From NCBI GenBank assembly GCA_028565635.1, contig JAOXYB010033151.1, positions 1-14,294 on the forward strand: a DNA stretch of 14,294 bases, given 5' to 3'. Shown piece by piece: positions 1-9,413 of this stretch. Position numbers and translations under genes: made by a program. This stretch comes from Phoronis ovalis. Its lineage: Eukaryota > Phoronida > Phoronidae. The stretch's first letter is position 1. Each line of letters starts with the position of its first letter. A model generated the notes under the pieces. That model had not been told where the DNA came from. It searched no databases and saw nothing but the letters and a program-made list of their open reading frames with translations.

Positions 1-250
1 CTATTTACGTCGATTTCTCGCACTGCCGTACTGGTAGTGTTTGACCCCAATTTACGATCATCTACAAATATATTTTTAGGGAATTCCCATATTCTTACAC
101 CCCCTTTACGCATTTATTATAGTTTCTGAGAATTCGTACACCCATATTTTCGGAGAATTTTATATTTCCCAAATTTAGTACACCCCCCAAAATTTAAAAA
201 AAAAAAAATTTTTTTTTTGTACGAATTTGAGAAGAATTGCCGTACTAGGA
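1..250. repeat. Decayed ACCC-spaced repeat array, probably old transposon remnant
   Basis: ACCC blocks occur at 44, 99, 140 and 182 (spacings 55, 41, 42), preceded by GTACA or TTACA in the last three copies and followed by TTTACG in the first two. Spacers are AT-rich and unalike. This resembles the core-and-spacer array at 4911-5253 (TACACCCTGCGGTAAAC there), so it may belong to a related non-autonomous element. The 9-bp word TGCCGTACT at 24-32 recurs at 238-246, flanking the array like a target duplication. An A13/T10 run at 196-218 forms a perfect A/T hairpin, bracketed by AATTCGTAC (130-138) and its inverse GTACGAATT (219-227). The family assignment is inference, and the left edge may lie outside the window. 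Confidence 0.4.
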
Positions 251-1015
251 ATTTATGTATTTTATAACTTAATTTATAAAGCTGGTTATTAGTTTGATAA
301 CAGATACTTGTCCATATATTTGCATGGATCACCCTGATATCAATCAATCTGTTTCCTAATTAATTGAAATAACAACACAGCACCATAAAACTTTTAAAAA
401 GTAATGTATATAGTGTTAGTACAATAACACAAACAAGTAGTTGGCCCCAACCATTGGATATATTATAGACCTGCACCAGTCAAAAATGAATTCTTTGATA
501 CTATTTGATACTATAATGCCATTAATTTTTATTCTGATATTAATGTTACTTTTAATAATGCTGAACATTTTAAAGTTTATGATTAATTAATTTTTTCTTA
601 GTTTTTGGAGTGAAATTTTAGAAATATGTAATTTTGGTAGTAAAATGCATATACACACTAAAAATATGGTATATTTTATGTGTTGCATAAAGATTTTTAG
701 CCAGGCTGTCTTGGACAAGTCTAGGTATACTAGTCATAGAACCTAAACAGCATATAATCCAGGCATTTTGGTGATGGTTTAGGGTTTTGTATATGGTAAC
801 ATTCTGGTACAAAAAGATACCTTGAGGTATGTCAAGATAACTGTAAAACGATATTTGAAAAAATTGTATAATTCATGTCATATACATTATAATATCAATA
901 AATAATTACCTTTCAGTTGTCCATAACCAATAAGTAATTATCTCTACACCAGGAGGCTCATGGTCATAAGCCTGGTCAAAACAGGGGATGACAGGTATCA
1001 GTGGGAGGCACTTAC
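251..1015. other. Noncoding, no gene seen
   Basis: AT-rich sequence with no ORF backed by splice signals. From about 945 composition becomes less AT-rich and stays so to about 1140, which could mark an interspersed repeat or a conserved exon neighbourhood. No terminal repeats or tRNA-like A/B boxes were found there. Confidence 0.5.
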
Positions 1016-1039
1016 CTTTTGTGTATGTACCTGCCACAT
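1016..1039 (-). CDS. Candidate 24-nt micro-exon of the minus-strand gene
   Basis: Read on the minus strand, a perfect branch-point word TACTAAC is followed by a pyrimidine stretch, a GGAG acceptor, then eight codons (MWQVHTQK) and a GTAAGTG donor. An alternative acceptor 9 nt further in (GGCAG) leaves five codons. Both versions start and end in phase 0, so either can join the exon at 1521-1330 without shifting frame. The frame also stays open for about 47 codons across the region, so a larger exon with a different upstream partner is possible. No homology supports it. The acceptor is weaker than those of the three main exons, so this stays a candidate. Confidence 0.22.
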
Positions 1040-1329
1040 CTCCAGGTTAAGGAGAGTGTCAAACGTTAGTAGGTTAATTACCATACAGACATGTGTGACC
1101 CAAAAACTAGGAAGGTCTACAGAAGGGACACTATGAAAAAATGAAGAGCGCTAGCTAAATGAAAGTCTGAAAATGTATTTATAGGTGTGTCAACTTATAC
1201 GACACCTTTTATACCAAGTATCAGGGAATGATTTACTACCCTTACCACTTCATTCTAACATAAAAGAGACAGGCACTTTTTGTTCTATGTCTATGACTGA
1301 AAAATTTTATTTTATAGCAGTGAACCTAC

Positions 1330-1521
1330 CTTAGTTGCTAAGCTTCCTTCAATTTCTTTAAATATTTTCACCAGTGGAATGAGGTAATCCTTTTTCCACG
1401 TTTCTGTGCTGTTTTGAATTTTCTTTAAATTTTCTAATAGCTCCAAAATAGAAGGCAAAACCGCTGCCGAGTAAAAAGATGCAATTTCAGATATTAGTGC
1501 ACTGATTTCTTCATCGTCAAC
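1330..1521 (-). CDS. Exon 3 of an unrecognised membrane-anchored protein
   Basis: A 192-nt exon on the minus strand. The acceptor is TTATTTTCTAG and the donor is AAG|GTAGGT, both good metazoan signals, and the 64 codons between them have no stop. The piece opens with an acidic run (VDDEEIS), continues as helix-prone sequence (ISEIASFYSAAVLPSILELL, then ENLKKIQ), and ends in a lysine-rich helix with W at residue 42 of the exon (ETWKKDYLIPLVKIFKEIEG). Hydrophobic residues fall in heptad-like spacing, which suggests packed helices rather than a membrane span. It joins the exon at 5526-5446 in phase 0 and also ends in phase 0, so translation continues downstream, probably beyond the window. I do not recognise the family. 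Coding status is well supported; membership in the same gene as the other two exons rests on strand, phase and absence of an intervening start or end. Confidence 0.72.
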
Positions 1522-1921
1522 CTAGAAAATAATTTCTTTGTATTAGACAAATAGTTTACTAATTCTTCCCCCTCTGTTTTTGGGAGAGCAGTATTTTTAC
1601 ACGGTAAATTTGATCAAATCTCCTATCATAATTTAGTAATTATATATGAAAATTACAACAAACTTATGTATCTTCTAAAAAGCTGAAACTGAGGTATTCT
1701 TCAGGTTCTATCCAAACATGCTCACACTTAAGATACTCGTCCCACATTGTATAGTGATATTGCTCCAAACATATGTCAGTATTATACATATAAGAACATC
1801 TGTTGCATGTTAATCCTGCATAAAACACTTGTCACATTTATATTTTAGTTTATATTATACTTTAACAATGCTGTCAGTTGTGCTTGCCTGTTATAAATAT
1901 ATTACAATTTTCCATCTCCTG

Positions 1922-1935
1922 TGGCCACCTAGTGG
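1922..1935 (-). promoter_or_regulatory. CTCF-like site
   Basis: On the minus strand this reads CCACTAGGTGGCCA. The first 12 bases fit the CTCF core CCASYAGRKGGC exactly; the last two positions do not fit the RS of the 14-bp form. It lies in intron 2. Function is inferred only from the motif. Confidence 0.35.
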
Positions 1936-2311
1936 TATACATTCAAATGCAATTTATTACTCTCACACTAGTACTTTAAGATTTTCATGTTTCCTTATTG
2001 GAGATGATTATTGCCTTTGATGTGCCTGTTATATTGTGCATTAACTTTAGTCTTTTTGCTGATATACTGTTTTGCAATTAGCAAATAAGCATCCAGCTAT
2101 CTAGATACCCCTCGGTCTGTGAGCTAGGTTAAAAGAAATTAGCATAACTACAGGTATCACAGCCATCTTAAACTTAGGCAGTAAGAAAAAATTCAGCAGT
2201 GCTTAGGTTCAATTTTTAGACTGACCCTAGCGTTAAATGTATACTTTAATTATTTAAGTGCAATTATGTTTCAAAAATAGGCCTTGACTTTAATTGTTTT
2301 GTTTCCTTTAG

Positions 2312-2445
2312 GTATTTGGACACCAACAAAAAGAGAAAGAATATCACAATGCACAAAAATCCACAAAACTATCATGCACCTCATAGCAGCTATAGAAAAA
2401 TACCTTTTGAAAGATCTTGATCTGAAAGATTTTCAAATAGTTTAG
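2312..2445 (+). other. Possible plus-strand terminal exon
   Basis: A strong plus-strand acceptor (pyrimidine run TTTTGTTTCCTTTAG) is followed by a frame of 43 codons ending at TAG 2443-2445. It reads IWTPTKRERISQCTKI and later IEKYLLKDLDLKDFQIV, a protein-like mix of charged and hydrophobic residues. Another frame stays open 36 codons, so open length alone is weak evidence. No clear upstream plus-strand donor or nearby AATAAA was found, and the piece lies antisense inside an intron of the minus gene. It may be chance. Confidence 0.18.
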
Positions 2446-4099
2446 TCTTGCTCTACACTATCTACATACATCTCTTCATACATCTGTCCTTGTTAACCTC
2501 TGGCTTACATGACTGAAGCTTCAACTCAGTTTGAAGATGAGTTTATGTTTTTGTTTTGCTTTTTTTGATGTAGAAAACTTTTAAATAACATTAAAAGCAA
2601 CCACAACACAACCACAAGGCTATATTAAAATGCTACACAGGAGATAAAATCTTTTCTTCTGTTTAACAAAGTGCTGCAACCATATGAAACGCCTCCACAT
2701 ATCACATTTAACAAGTTTTTCCACTTGATATAAGCTCTAACAAACCTGTCGCTGTGGTATATGAGTAGGCAGAAATGCACCCAGTTATCAATGATGTGAT
2801 AAGGACATCAAACATTCACGAGTTGTCTCTGAGTCTCCTTGGTAGTTCGGTAAAGCGTGTTTAGCCGTTTATCTATTTTGTACAGCGGAAAACACACCAC
2901 TCAGATGTAACAAATTAAAGCAGTTTTTGCACTCTTTCTCTTAATTCATCTGAGCACAGTTTTAGTTGTCATGTGATACCATTTTCAATTTAATGTATTT
3001 GTAAAAACAAAAGTTTTATTATTGTACTACATAAATAATTTGGACAAACTATAATTTATAACTACACTTCATTGCTAATCCTGACAAAAGAGATGCAAAT
3101 ATCACATACATTTAATATGGATGTCCTCAAAAAAGGTATAACCAATGCCTGCTGTCAGTTGCCTGCTAGCAAACAATTGCCACTTATAGCAATAGGTATC
3201 TCTGATACCTGCATGTTAACAGATTTCATAGGAAAAAATGTGCACCTGACTATATTTCCTCGTAGCATTTACAAACTCGATTAGTAGTTCTAATATTAAT
3301 TCCAATTACAAGTTTTTACATGCGTGCCAAATTTTGATCTTTAAAAATATTTGTTATCCTCTCCCCAGGTACCAAGACAAATTTTGTCAGCAACCATTAT
3401 TATCCAGTGATATCCCTACCTTGTCTGTGCAAATATCTGATTATTTTATCTCTCTAACTTTCTACCCCACCTACAAACTTTGATCTGCTGATCAATTAAA
3501 CCAGACATATCACTACAGCATTTGAGGAGCAAAGTAAAGATTTATATATTTATAGACATCATTTCTCTTTGCCTTGCAATGTTATCAGGAATTTTTATAG
3601 ATAACATTCTTAACTGAATATAAACCAATTCAATTATAAGTACTTAGAGAAATCTAAATCTACACTGTTATGCAAAGCAAAAACATAAACAACGAAATTA
3701 CTATACTCCAAGTTTATGATGATAGCATGTATATCGTGGCCATCAAGGAATCAAAAAAAGGTATATATTCAGTTTTTTAAAAATATACAATGCTTTTGTT
3801 ATAATTATCATTTTATTAACAAAAAACAGGATATATAAATTAGAATGAATCCAGGCAGTATATATACTTCTGTTTGTACACACCAACAACCAAATGATAC
3901 ACCAAAATGTAACTCAGCCTGAAAACTGACTCCAAAAAATGTAATGATCCTTATATTACTTATATATACTTAAAAATATTCAGTATGCATAACTAATGAA
4001 TTTAATTTTATTACAGATCACATTATTTACTTGTGTTTTCTATAATAATTAAATTAATACTTTAATAGACAAACCAGCAGATAAATCTTTATGATTGTC

Positions 4100-4113
4100 C
4101 TGCCACCTGGTGT
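4100..4113 (-). promoter_or_regulatory. CTCF-like site
   Basis: Minus strand reads ACACCAGGTGGCAG, fitting CCASYAGRKGGCRS at 13 of 14 positions (first base differs). It has the same orientation as the sites at 1922 and 12785. Confidence 0.4.
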
Positions 4114-4862
4114 TCATTATGATTTAAATACTCAGTTTTTAACCTTTGATTCTCTCTGATAAATGTTACATGGATATTCTGATAAGAGTGAAGAATAAAT
4201 AAATCTCTGTTTAGGTATAGATGGCATTTTTTTTGGACAAAATTAATTTTAAATAAAAGCTTTTTAGTGCTACGTAGTTTGTTACAGACACTTTTTTAAT
4301 ACATATACTAAGACATATATATTTTCTACCACAAATTCAGAATTTAAAATGAGTAAAAATGAGGCTTTCAGGTTAATAACCTTGACATGCTCAGTACTTA
4401 TTCTTATTTTGAGGTATACTCAGTATATTAGGTAAGTTTAATCATATACACTAGTAATTTTATAATCATAAATTTCGATATCTTTAGGAATTGCATTCTT
4501 TTAAAAAAATAATGTCTTGATACCATATAATCAACACATCATTGTAATCTACTCATGAAGAAAATTATACACATAATGCGGCTAACTACTAATTTTGTAA
4601 ACAAGTTTCAACTAGTAAAGTTGAAAAGAAAGGAAGATATAACACACTTTTTAAAAGAGAATTAACCAGCAATATCATGAAATTATCATACACAAGATTA
4701 TAGTGCTGCACCATATGTCCACAGCAACTGATGCCGTTGATATAAGTTCAAATAAACCACACATTACTCGAGCATTGTACACTAGGCATAATGTTACTAT
4801 AGTGATGGAGCAGAAACGATGTTTTAAAGTCCTGACAACATTTCAACAAGATAATTACCATT

Positions 4863-4882
4863 CTGTAAAGCCCGGGGATACT
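4863..4882 (+). repeat. Left terminal inverted repeat
   Basis: Begins CTGTAAAGCCCGG and continues GGATACT. It pairs with the inverted copy at 5315-5336. Confidence 0.65.
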
Positions 4883-4910
4883 TGACAGAAAAGTTGGTAG
4901 AGGTGTGCGG

Positions 4911-5253
4911 CCCTGGGTAACAAACCCTGACCCTGTGGTAAATAAAGATCACCAAAAATATACCGTTGTTAATGAAAAAAGATGAAAAATATACCCGGTC
5001 GTAAATAACTCTCCCGAAATAGATACCCTGTGTAAAATTCACTTGTAAATTATATACCCTGTAGTAAATAAATATGGAAACAATTATGAACCTTGATTTT
5101 TCATACTTGTCATAAATGCGTTTTCCAAGAAATACACCCTGCGGTAAACGAATTTTTTTTGAAAATAAACCCTGTGGTAAAAATCCAACAAAAAGGTACA
5201 CCCTGTGGTAAATAAGGCTTTGAGAAGCATGAAAAACATACCCTGTGGTAAAT
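4911..5253 (+). repeat. Core-and-spacer tandem array, period about 31-33 bp
   Basis: A 13-bp core with consensus CCCTGTGGTAAAT begins at 4931, 4963 (decayed), 4994, 5026, 5057, about 5105 (decayed), 5137, 5170, 5201 and 5241, with a partial copy at 4911. Most start-to-start distances are 31-33 bp; exceptions are 48 (one 17-bp insertion) and 40. Cores at 4931, 5201 and 5241 are identical, while the intervening 18-20 bp share little beyond being A-rich and usually ending in ATA or ACA before the core. A whole-unit duplication origin would make spacers as alike as cores, so either spacers diverged fast or the cores are held by selection or copying. Long open frames on the minus strand here result from the repeat and not from a gene. 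Confidence 0.75.
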
Positions 5254-5314
5254 GCGGGAGCTGAAAAAAGGAGCATATTGGGAGGCACATGTATATACAT
5301 AGTGACTGAATGAC

Positions 5315-5336
5315 AGTACCCCTCCGGGCTGTACAG
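5315..5336 (-). repeat. Right terminal inverted repeat
   Basis: Read inward on the minus strand: CTGTACAGCCCGG then AGGGGTACT. It has one mismatch to the left copy over the outer 13 bases, and the inner part differs by a short length change. Confidence 0.65.
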
Positions 5337-5445
5337 GTGATAAGCCAAGTGCATGTGCGGAATACTGTTTCATTAACCTACGTCAAACAGTTGTAACATT
5401 TTTTAAAAATTGTCTGGTATATATTAATTTGGTCAGTGTACTTAC

Positions 5446-5526
5446 TTTATGGCTCAGATGTACCTCTTCCAGCCTACCATCAGCACCATTCTCAGCACTG
5501 GCTTCATACCGGTATCCATATGGTCT
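5446..5526 (-). CDS. Exon 2 of an unrecognised membrane-anchored protein
   Basis: An 81-nt exon with a strong acceptor (TTGCTTCCTTCCAG) and a consensus donor AAA|GTAAGT. Its 27 codons start RPYGYRYEASAENGADGR and end in LEEVHLSHK. It is polar and acidic with a tyrosine-rich start and looks like a linker between the membrane-proximal part (exon 1) and the helical part (exon 3). It begins and ends in phase 0, so skipping it would not break the frame. The less AT-rich base composition and clean frame against a surrounding AT-rich intron support coding. No domain is recognised. Confidence 0.72.
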
Positions 5527-6408
5527 CTGGAAGGAAGCAAAAAGAATATAATGTAACATGTACAGTACAAAATTCGAAGTTATATTACACTGGACATGAA
5601 GAGCAATTATTTTACGTATCACTTATAAACAGACAATATGATAACACTAGCAAATTTCAAATTTTCATTTTCACTATACTCTTGAATAAACAATGGAGAG
5701 TTACCAAGGATGGGTACATTACTGTTATTCAGACAGGGATTTCAATGTGTCTGTCTTATCCCTTATCAGTTTTCATTTGGTGCAAACACATAAATGTTTC
5801 AGCCTTTAACATCTTTCTCTCTCATTGCAACCATATGTTATCATCTTCTTTTTAAATCCTTTATTTACTTGAGTCTCCTTGTAGTGAGTAAATTTAATTT
5901 TTATTTTAATTACTGCATCACACATTGATAATATGAAAACTCTAGTAATATACCTATATTGTTATTACCTGAATTTTTAGTAATATCCACCACCTGGCAA
6001 TATGAAAATTAATCCAAGGCATTAGTAAGCATTTAACTAATCACTGAAATCATTAGTGTCCTTTATCCAAAAATCTAAATTCAAATAATCCATTGTTTAA
6101 CTGCTACAACCCTAAACATCCATGAAAATTGCTATTTATGCCTATAGAAACATCCCAATCAGTTCCCATGAAATATTGCAAGTACTCCATCATAAGATTA
6201 ATTTACTGCTTAAATGGCATCACTAATTATATTTTCAAGAGCAGAACAAAACACTTCTTCTGAAAATCAGCATGTCAGGTATTTAGTCAGCTAATACCTA
6301 ATAAAATAACTCAGGAGTATGTTCAGGATGTGGATTACCAAGTGGTCAGATAAAGAATGTCAAGAGATTGTCTTATATAGTTGTTATGATCTTATATTGT
6401 GGGGTTTG

Positions 6409-6466
6409 TCATAATATTATAATCATAACTCACATTAATATAGTCATAAGTCATAATAAGTCATAA
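6409..6466 (+). repeat. Clustered TCATAA short repeat
   Basis: TCATAA occurs at 6409, 6423, 6444, 6451 and 6461, the last three almost back to back as GTCATAA. It is a simple degenerate repeat in intron 1 with no function implied. Confidence 0.5.
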
Positions 6467-7146
6467 CAATATCATTATAGGATTTGCCTGCCAACACATT
6501 TTCTTTTTATTTATTGTCTTTCTCCTCAATTTAATTTTTCAATTCAAAGTAATAAAAGCAGAACCTACTAATTCTAATTTAGCATTTAAATTAATTTATC
6601 ACTCTTGTCAGGAGTTATAAATCACAAATAAATGTTGGAAAAGTATACCTTGCCAGAAGATGCCCTTCATACAGCTATACTGGTTACAGTACAACAAACC
6701 CTCATTTACTAGACAATGACCCCCTGGAAGAAATTTGGCTCTGAGCCTGTTTCGGTCATATACCCACCTCCCCATAAAACCATCACATTCTTCAATAACT
6801 ATTATTTAGGCATAAGCTCTAAAATCCAAAGCTGTACATAATCTTACTTTTTAGACACATGTTAATGTAATAATGCAAATCAAAACAAAGTACCTGTAAT
6901 CTGCTGATGCTCAAAATATAAATGTCCCCTTAGCCAAAATCTAATATAATGTCACTTGATGTAGTTATAATCAAGAAGAGATAAATGATACCTGCAGTAA
7001 AATTATGATTAGCAAAATTGTTAAACACACCTAAGCAATACAAACAGGCAATTAGAAATTGAAGAAGGTTAAGTAAGAATACTGTCTTATCTCATCTTAC
7101 CACAGATAAAGAACACTGATATGAAAATTGCATAATCTTATGATCA

Positions 7147-7164
7147 AAGCTTGGCTCCAAGCTT
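7147..7164. repeat. 18-bp palindrome
   Basis: AAGCTTGG, two bases, CCAAGCTT: a perfect 8-bp inverted repeat with a 2-bp centre, in intron 1. It could be a dimeric protein-binding site or chance. Confidence 0.45.
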
Positions 7165-7642
7165 GTTCTGTTGCATTTACAGTGGGGAGAGCAATAATGT
7201 CATTTATAACTCGACAGGTCATTTAGTGTATTTTAATGGCATCTTCACCACTTTTGCAGTAACTGTTAAGAACTTGACTATATATTAATACTGTTTATTT
7301 TTAAAATTTGTAAAGAAACACATTTTTTCAATTACTTTAGGAAAAATGACATATCTTCCAAAAAATCATACAACTCAAAAGAGCCTTAATATGAAGTAGT
7401 ACATTTTAAATTTCCCCAAAACACATTTGAAATAAATATCAAATAAATTAAAAATATAGTCTAAAATACGTAATTTAATTTTCCATACATAATATATAAT
7501 GCATAAGCATATAGTTATATACCACATAAAGTATACATAATGTTAGTGGTATTCTTTTAAACACTTTCATACGAGCTAAGTTATTGTAGCAACTGGGTAT
7601 TAGTACAGTCACCCTTCTTGAACTATTCCTTTATTAAAACTT

Positions 7643-7654
7643 CATTAATTAATG
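7643..7654. repeat. 12-bp palindrome
   Basis: CATTAATTAATG is a perfect palindrome containing TAATTAATT-type homeodomain half-sites. In AT-rich sequence this can be chance. Confidence 0.3.
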
Positions 7655-8912
7655 AGTTTAATTCATTAACGTAACAAGTTCAATTCGTTAGAACAAACAT
7701 GGAATCTTAGAGTTTTAATGACTGACATAGGCAATTCATAAAAGAGTAAATTTTTGTTATTAATGAAAAAATAATCAAGTTTGCATCTGAAACAAAGGTA
7801 GTCAAAACACAAGCTGCAGCAAGAATCAGGTGGAAATCTGATTTTATATATTAACATTTGATTTGCAACACAGTGTTTATCATAAACACACTTGATTATA
7901 CACTATAAATTTAAAATTTATAATCTCTTTAACTATATGCATGAAGGGCCATTTTTAATAACAGGGTTTGCCTTTGATCTTTTTAATGTGACAACATAAT
8001 CTTAAGTGGAATATGACGATGATATAATGAAAATAATACATACATGTTCATGCACTATATCTTTTTAATGTAAAAGGAGATAAAAAATTCATAGGTATTT
8101 CTATAACTCCCTTTTTTTCAGGAAATCTGTTCATTTTTTATTAAAATAGTACACAGATCGTCTTTTTTTGATGTTCACTTGTATGTATAAATATGTTAAA
8201 TGACACTAATGATTATTTAGAGCATATCAACTATATTTAATAAACTATGAGCTTAATTCTTACACTTTCTATTTTAATGTGTGTAAAAATAGTAGACCAC
8301 CACATTTGACGGATGCACCATCACCTGATCCAGAAGTATAACCCGTATTGGGAGAAAGATCTGCAATACTAGAAGTAATGAGGGCTAGAAATTTGTAATT
8401 TGTGACATCTATGGGAAACAAACCCAACTGGCTATCTCCTTAAAAAAGTGTGAACTGCATGTTTAGCATATATAATCAAGTGCTTCTAGTGCATTTGCAA
8501 TGAGTGCAATGCAGTCTATCCAAACAATTATGAGTCGTTGAAGAGGCAAAAAGGAAAAAGTGAAAGCACATTTTTTCCAGAATAGTTGATTACACCCTCC
8601 TCTTAGGATATGTCAGGACTTTTTAATGGCTGCCAGAGTGCCCCTAATTGCTATTCTGCAAACACACTGCTTTTTCTCACTATATGGTAAACAACATTGG
8701 GTGACACATGCCAACATTTTTGCTGTGTATATATACCTATATAACTCTTCCTTTAGAAAAATGTTTAGGACTTGTTGTTGGGTAGTTGTCAGTTAGGATG
8801 ACCAAGTTGTTTTTATCACCTTTATGAAGCCACCAATTTATGTATGGCTTTTTCTCCATATAATGCCATTACATTATTGTATCTGGGTGAATATTTTTTT
8901 CAAGATACTTAC

Positions 8913-9128
8913 ATGTCTATCCCTTTGAAACCATGTTGGTGCAAATCTCTGTAGTACCCAATTAAAGGCCATCTTTAACTTATAGTGAAATTCAGCGACA
9001 TATCCATAACATAATCTTACTCCACCGTGATGGTTAATTAAAAACAGTACAAATAATATTCCAGGGACTATTGTTGCCCCAATGCCAACAGACAGTTCTT
9101 CTCTCAATACAACAGGTAATGGCGGCAT
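8913..9128 (-). CDS. Exon 1 with start codon of an unrecognised single-pass membrane protein
   Basis: A 216-nt coding part, 72 codons, from ATG at 9128 to a consensus donor CAT|GTAAGT. The start is the first ATG after an in-frame TAG at 9188-9186. The protein opens MPPLPVVLREEL, followed by a hydrophobic segment at residues 14-31 (VGIGATIVPGILFVLFLI) that can serve as a signal anchor or uncleaved signal sequence. A HHGG turn follows, then a stretch rich in aromatic and basic residues (LCYGYVAEFHYKLKMAFNWV and LQRFAPTWFQRDRH). By the positive-inside rule the basic C-terminal side would favour a cytosolic body, but this is inference. It joins exon 2 in phase 0. The ATG has C at -3, a weak start context, and a stem-loop sits just upstream. 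No family is recognised; a small membrane-tethered protein with a helical domain is as far as I go. Confidence 0.75.
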
Positions 9129-9188
9129 AGGTGTCGTAGTTGTCCTACGACGGTAGTTTTTTATGCCAACAGGGAAATCACCTCCCTA
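9129..9188 (-). promoter_or_regulatory. Start region and probable 5' UTR with stem-loop
   Basis: Positions 9133-9139 (GTCGTAG) and 9145-9151 (CTACGAC) form a perfect 7-bp inverted repeat with a 5-base loop, four bases before the ATG. CATAAAAAA on the minus strand at 9165-9157 resembles a TATA element, but would put transcription start almost at the ATG. The weak TATGTTCATAG ahead of 9185 could instead be a 3' splice site for an upstream leader exon. The exact transcript start cannot be decided here. Confidence 0.35.
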
Positions 9189-9413
9189 TGAACATAGTAT
9201 TGTAAGTTTACCACCACCGGCATATTATCTAATTATATACCAACTCCTTTTGATTGTGAAGACAGTGTACCAATCAAATAGTTTCTTCCAGTGGTATCTT
9301 GTACAAAAAGAAACTATAAATCCTACATGGTTTATTTATATTTCGGGAGTTTTATCAAGCCCAGTATTAGCTGATCATTTCTTTTTTTAGAAAATAAACA
9401 TAAGGTGATAACA

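Larger units (their letters stand above)
4863..5336. mobile_element. 474-bp TIR-bounded non-autonomous DNA element
   Basis: The left end starts CTGTAAAGCCCGG and the right end, read inward on the other strand, starts CTGTACAGCCCGG: 12 of 13 bases match. After this come GGATACT and AGGGGTACT, so the inverted similarity runs about 20 bases. The interior is mostly a core-and-spacer array (4911-5253). No transposase or other coding capacity is present, so it must be moved, if at all, by a protein encoded elsewhere. I found no convincing target duplication abutting the ends; GATAA occurs just outside both sides (4850-4854 and 5339-5343) but is not flush with them. A related start is seen at 14193-14294, sharing GTGTGCNGCC after a matching left block. 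The superfamily is undetermined. It sits in intron 2 of the minus gene, 110 bp from the donor of exon 2. Confidence 0.68.
1522..5445 (-). other. Intron 2 of the minus-strand gene
   Basis: About 3.9 kb between GTAAGT at 5445-5440 and TTCTAG at 1527-1522. It holds the TIR-bounded element at 4863-5336, two CTCF-like sites (1922-1935 and 4100-4113) and a possible plus-strand terminal exon at 2312-2445. Otherwise it is AT-rich. I found no other minus-strand exon with matching phase. Small missed exons cannot be excluded. Confidence 0.6.
5527..8912 (-). other. Intron 1 of the minus-strand gene
   Basis: About 3.4 kb between GTAAGT at 8912-8907 and TTCCAG at 5532-5527. It contains a TCATAA repeat cluster (6409-6466) and perfect palindromes at 7147-7164 and 7643-7654. 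I saw no additional exon in matching phase. Confidence 0.6.

Noticed and set aside
945-1140. SINE or tRNA-derived repeat
   Set aside because: Composition changes here, but no A box, B box, tail or flanking duplication could be found.
3072-3284. Plus-strand ORF of 70 codons
   Set aside because: No supporting splice signals or start context, and the composition is like the surrounding intron.
3369-3483. Strong acceptor CCTCTCCCCAG with 37 open codons on plus
   Set aside because: No donor after it, no partner exon, and no polyadenylation signal close by. One good acceptor alone is not enough.
4911-5253. CRISPR array
   Set aside because: The core is only 13 bp and partly decayed, the spacing varies (31-48), it lies within terminal inverted repeats, and the surroundings are an animal intron with no cas genes.
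4824-5373. Overlapping minus-strand ORFs of 176, 87 and 68 residues
   Set aside because: They read the repeat core in three frames (RVY, LPQG and TTG types). The period of 31-33 bp is mostly not a multiple of three, and all frames stay open because the repeat lacks stops. They are by-products of the array.
5967-5991. 25-nt minus-strand micro-exon in intron 1
   Set aside because: The length is not a multiple of three, so inclusion would shift the frame of the known exons.
6648-6723. Minus-strand exon-like stretch between TTTCTTCCAG and GTATAC
   Set aside because: Only the frame with two leading bases is open, which cannot join the phase-0 exons on either side, and the donor is weak.
8301-8390. 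Minus-strand exon after TATTGCAG with two long open frames
   Set aside because: The phase-0 frame runs to a stop without a usable GT donor at a codon end. The other frame does not fit the neighbouring exons.
9163-9390. Plus-strand ORF of 75 codons
   Set aside because: It begins in the promoter or 5' UTR of the minus gene, has no signals of its own, and has a composition like the flanking noncoding DNA.
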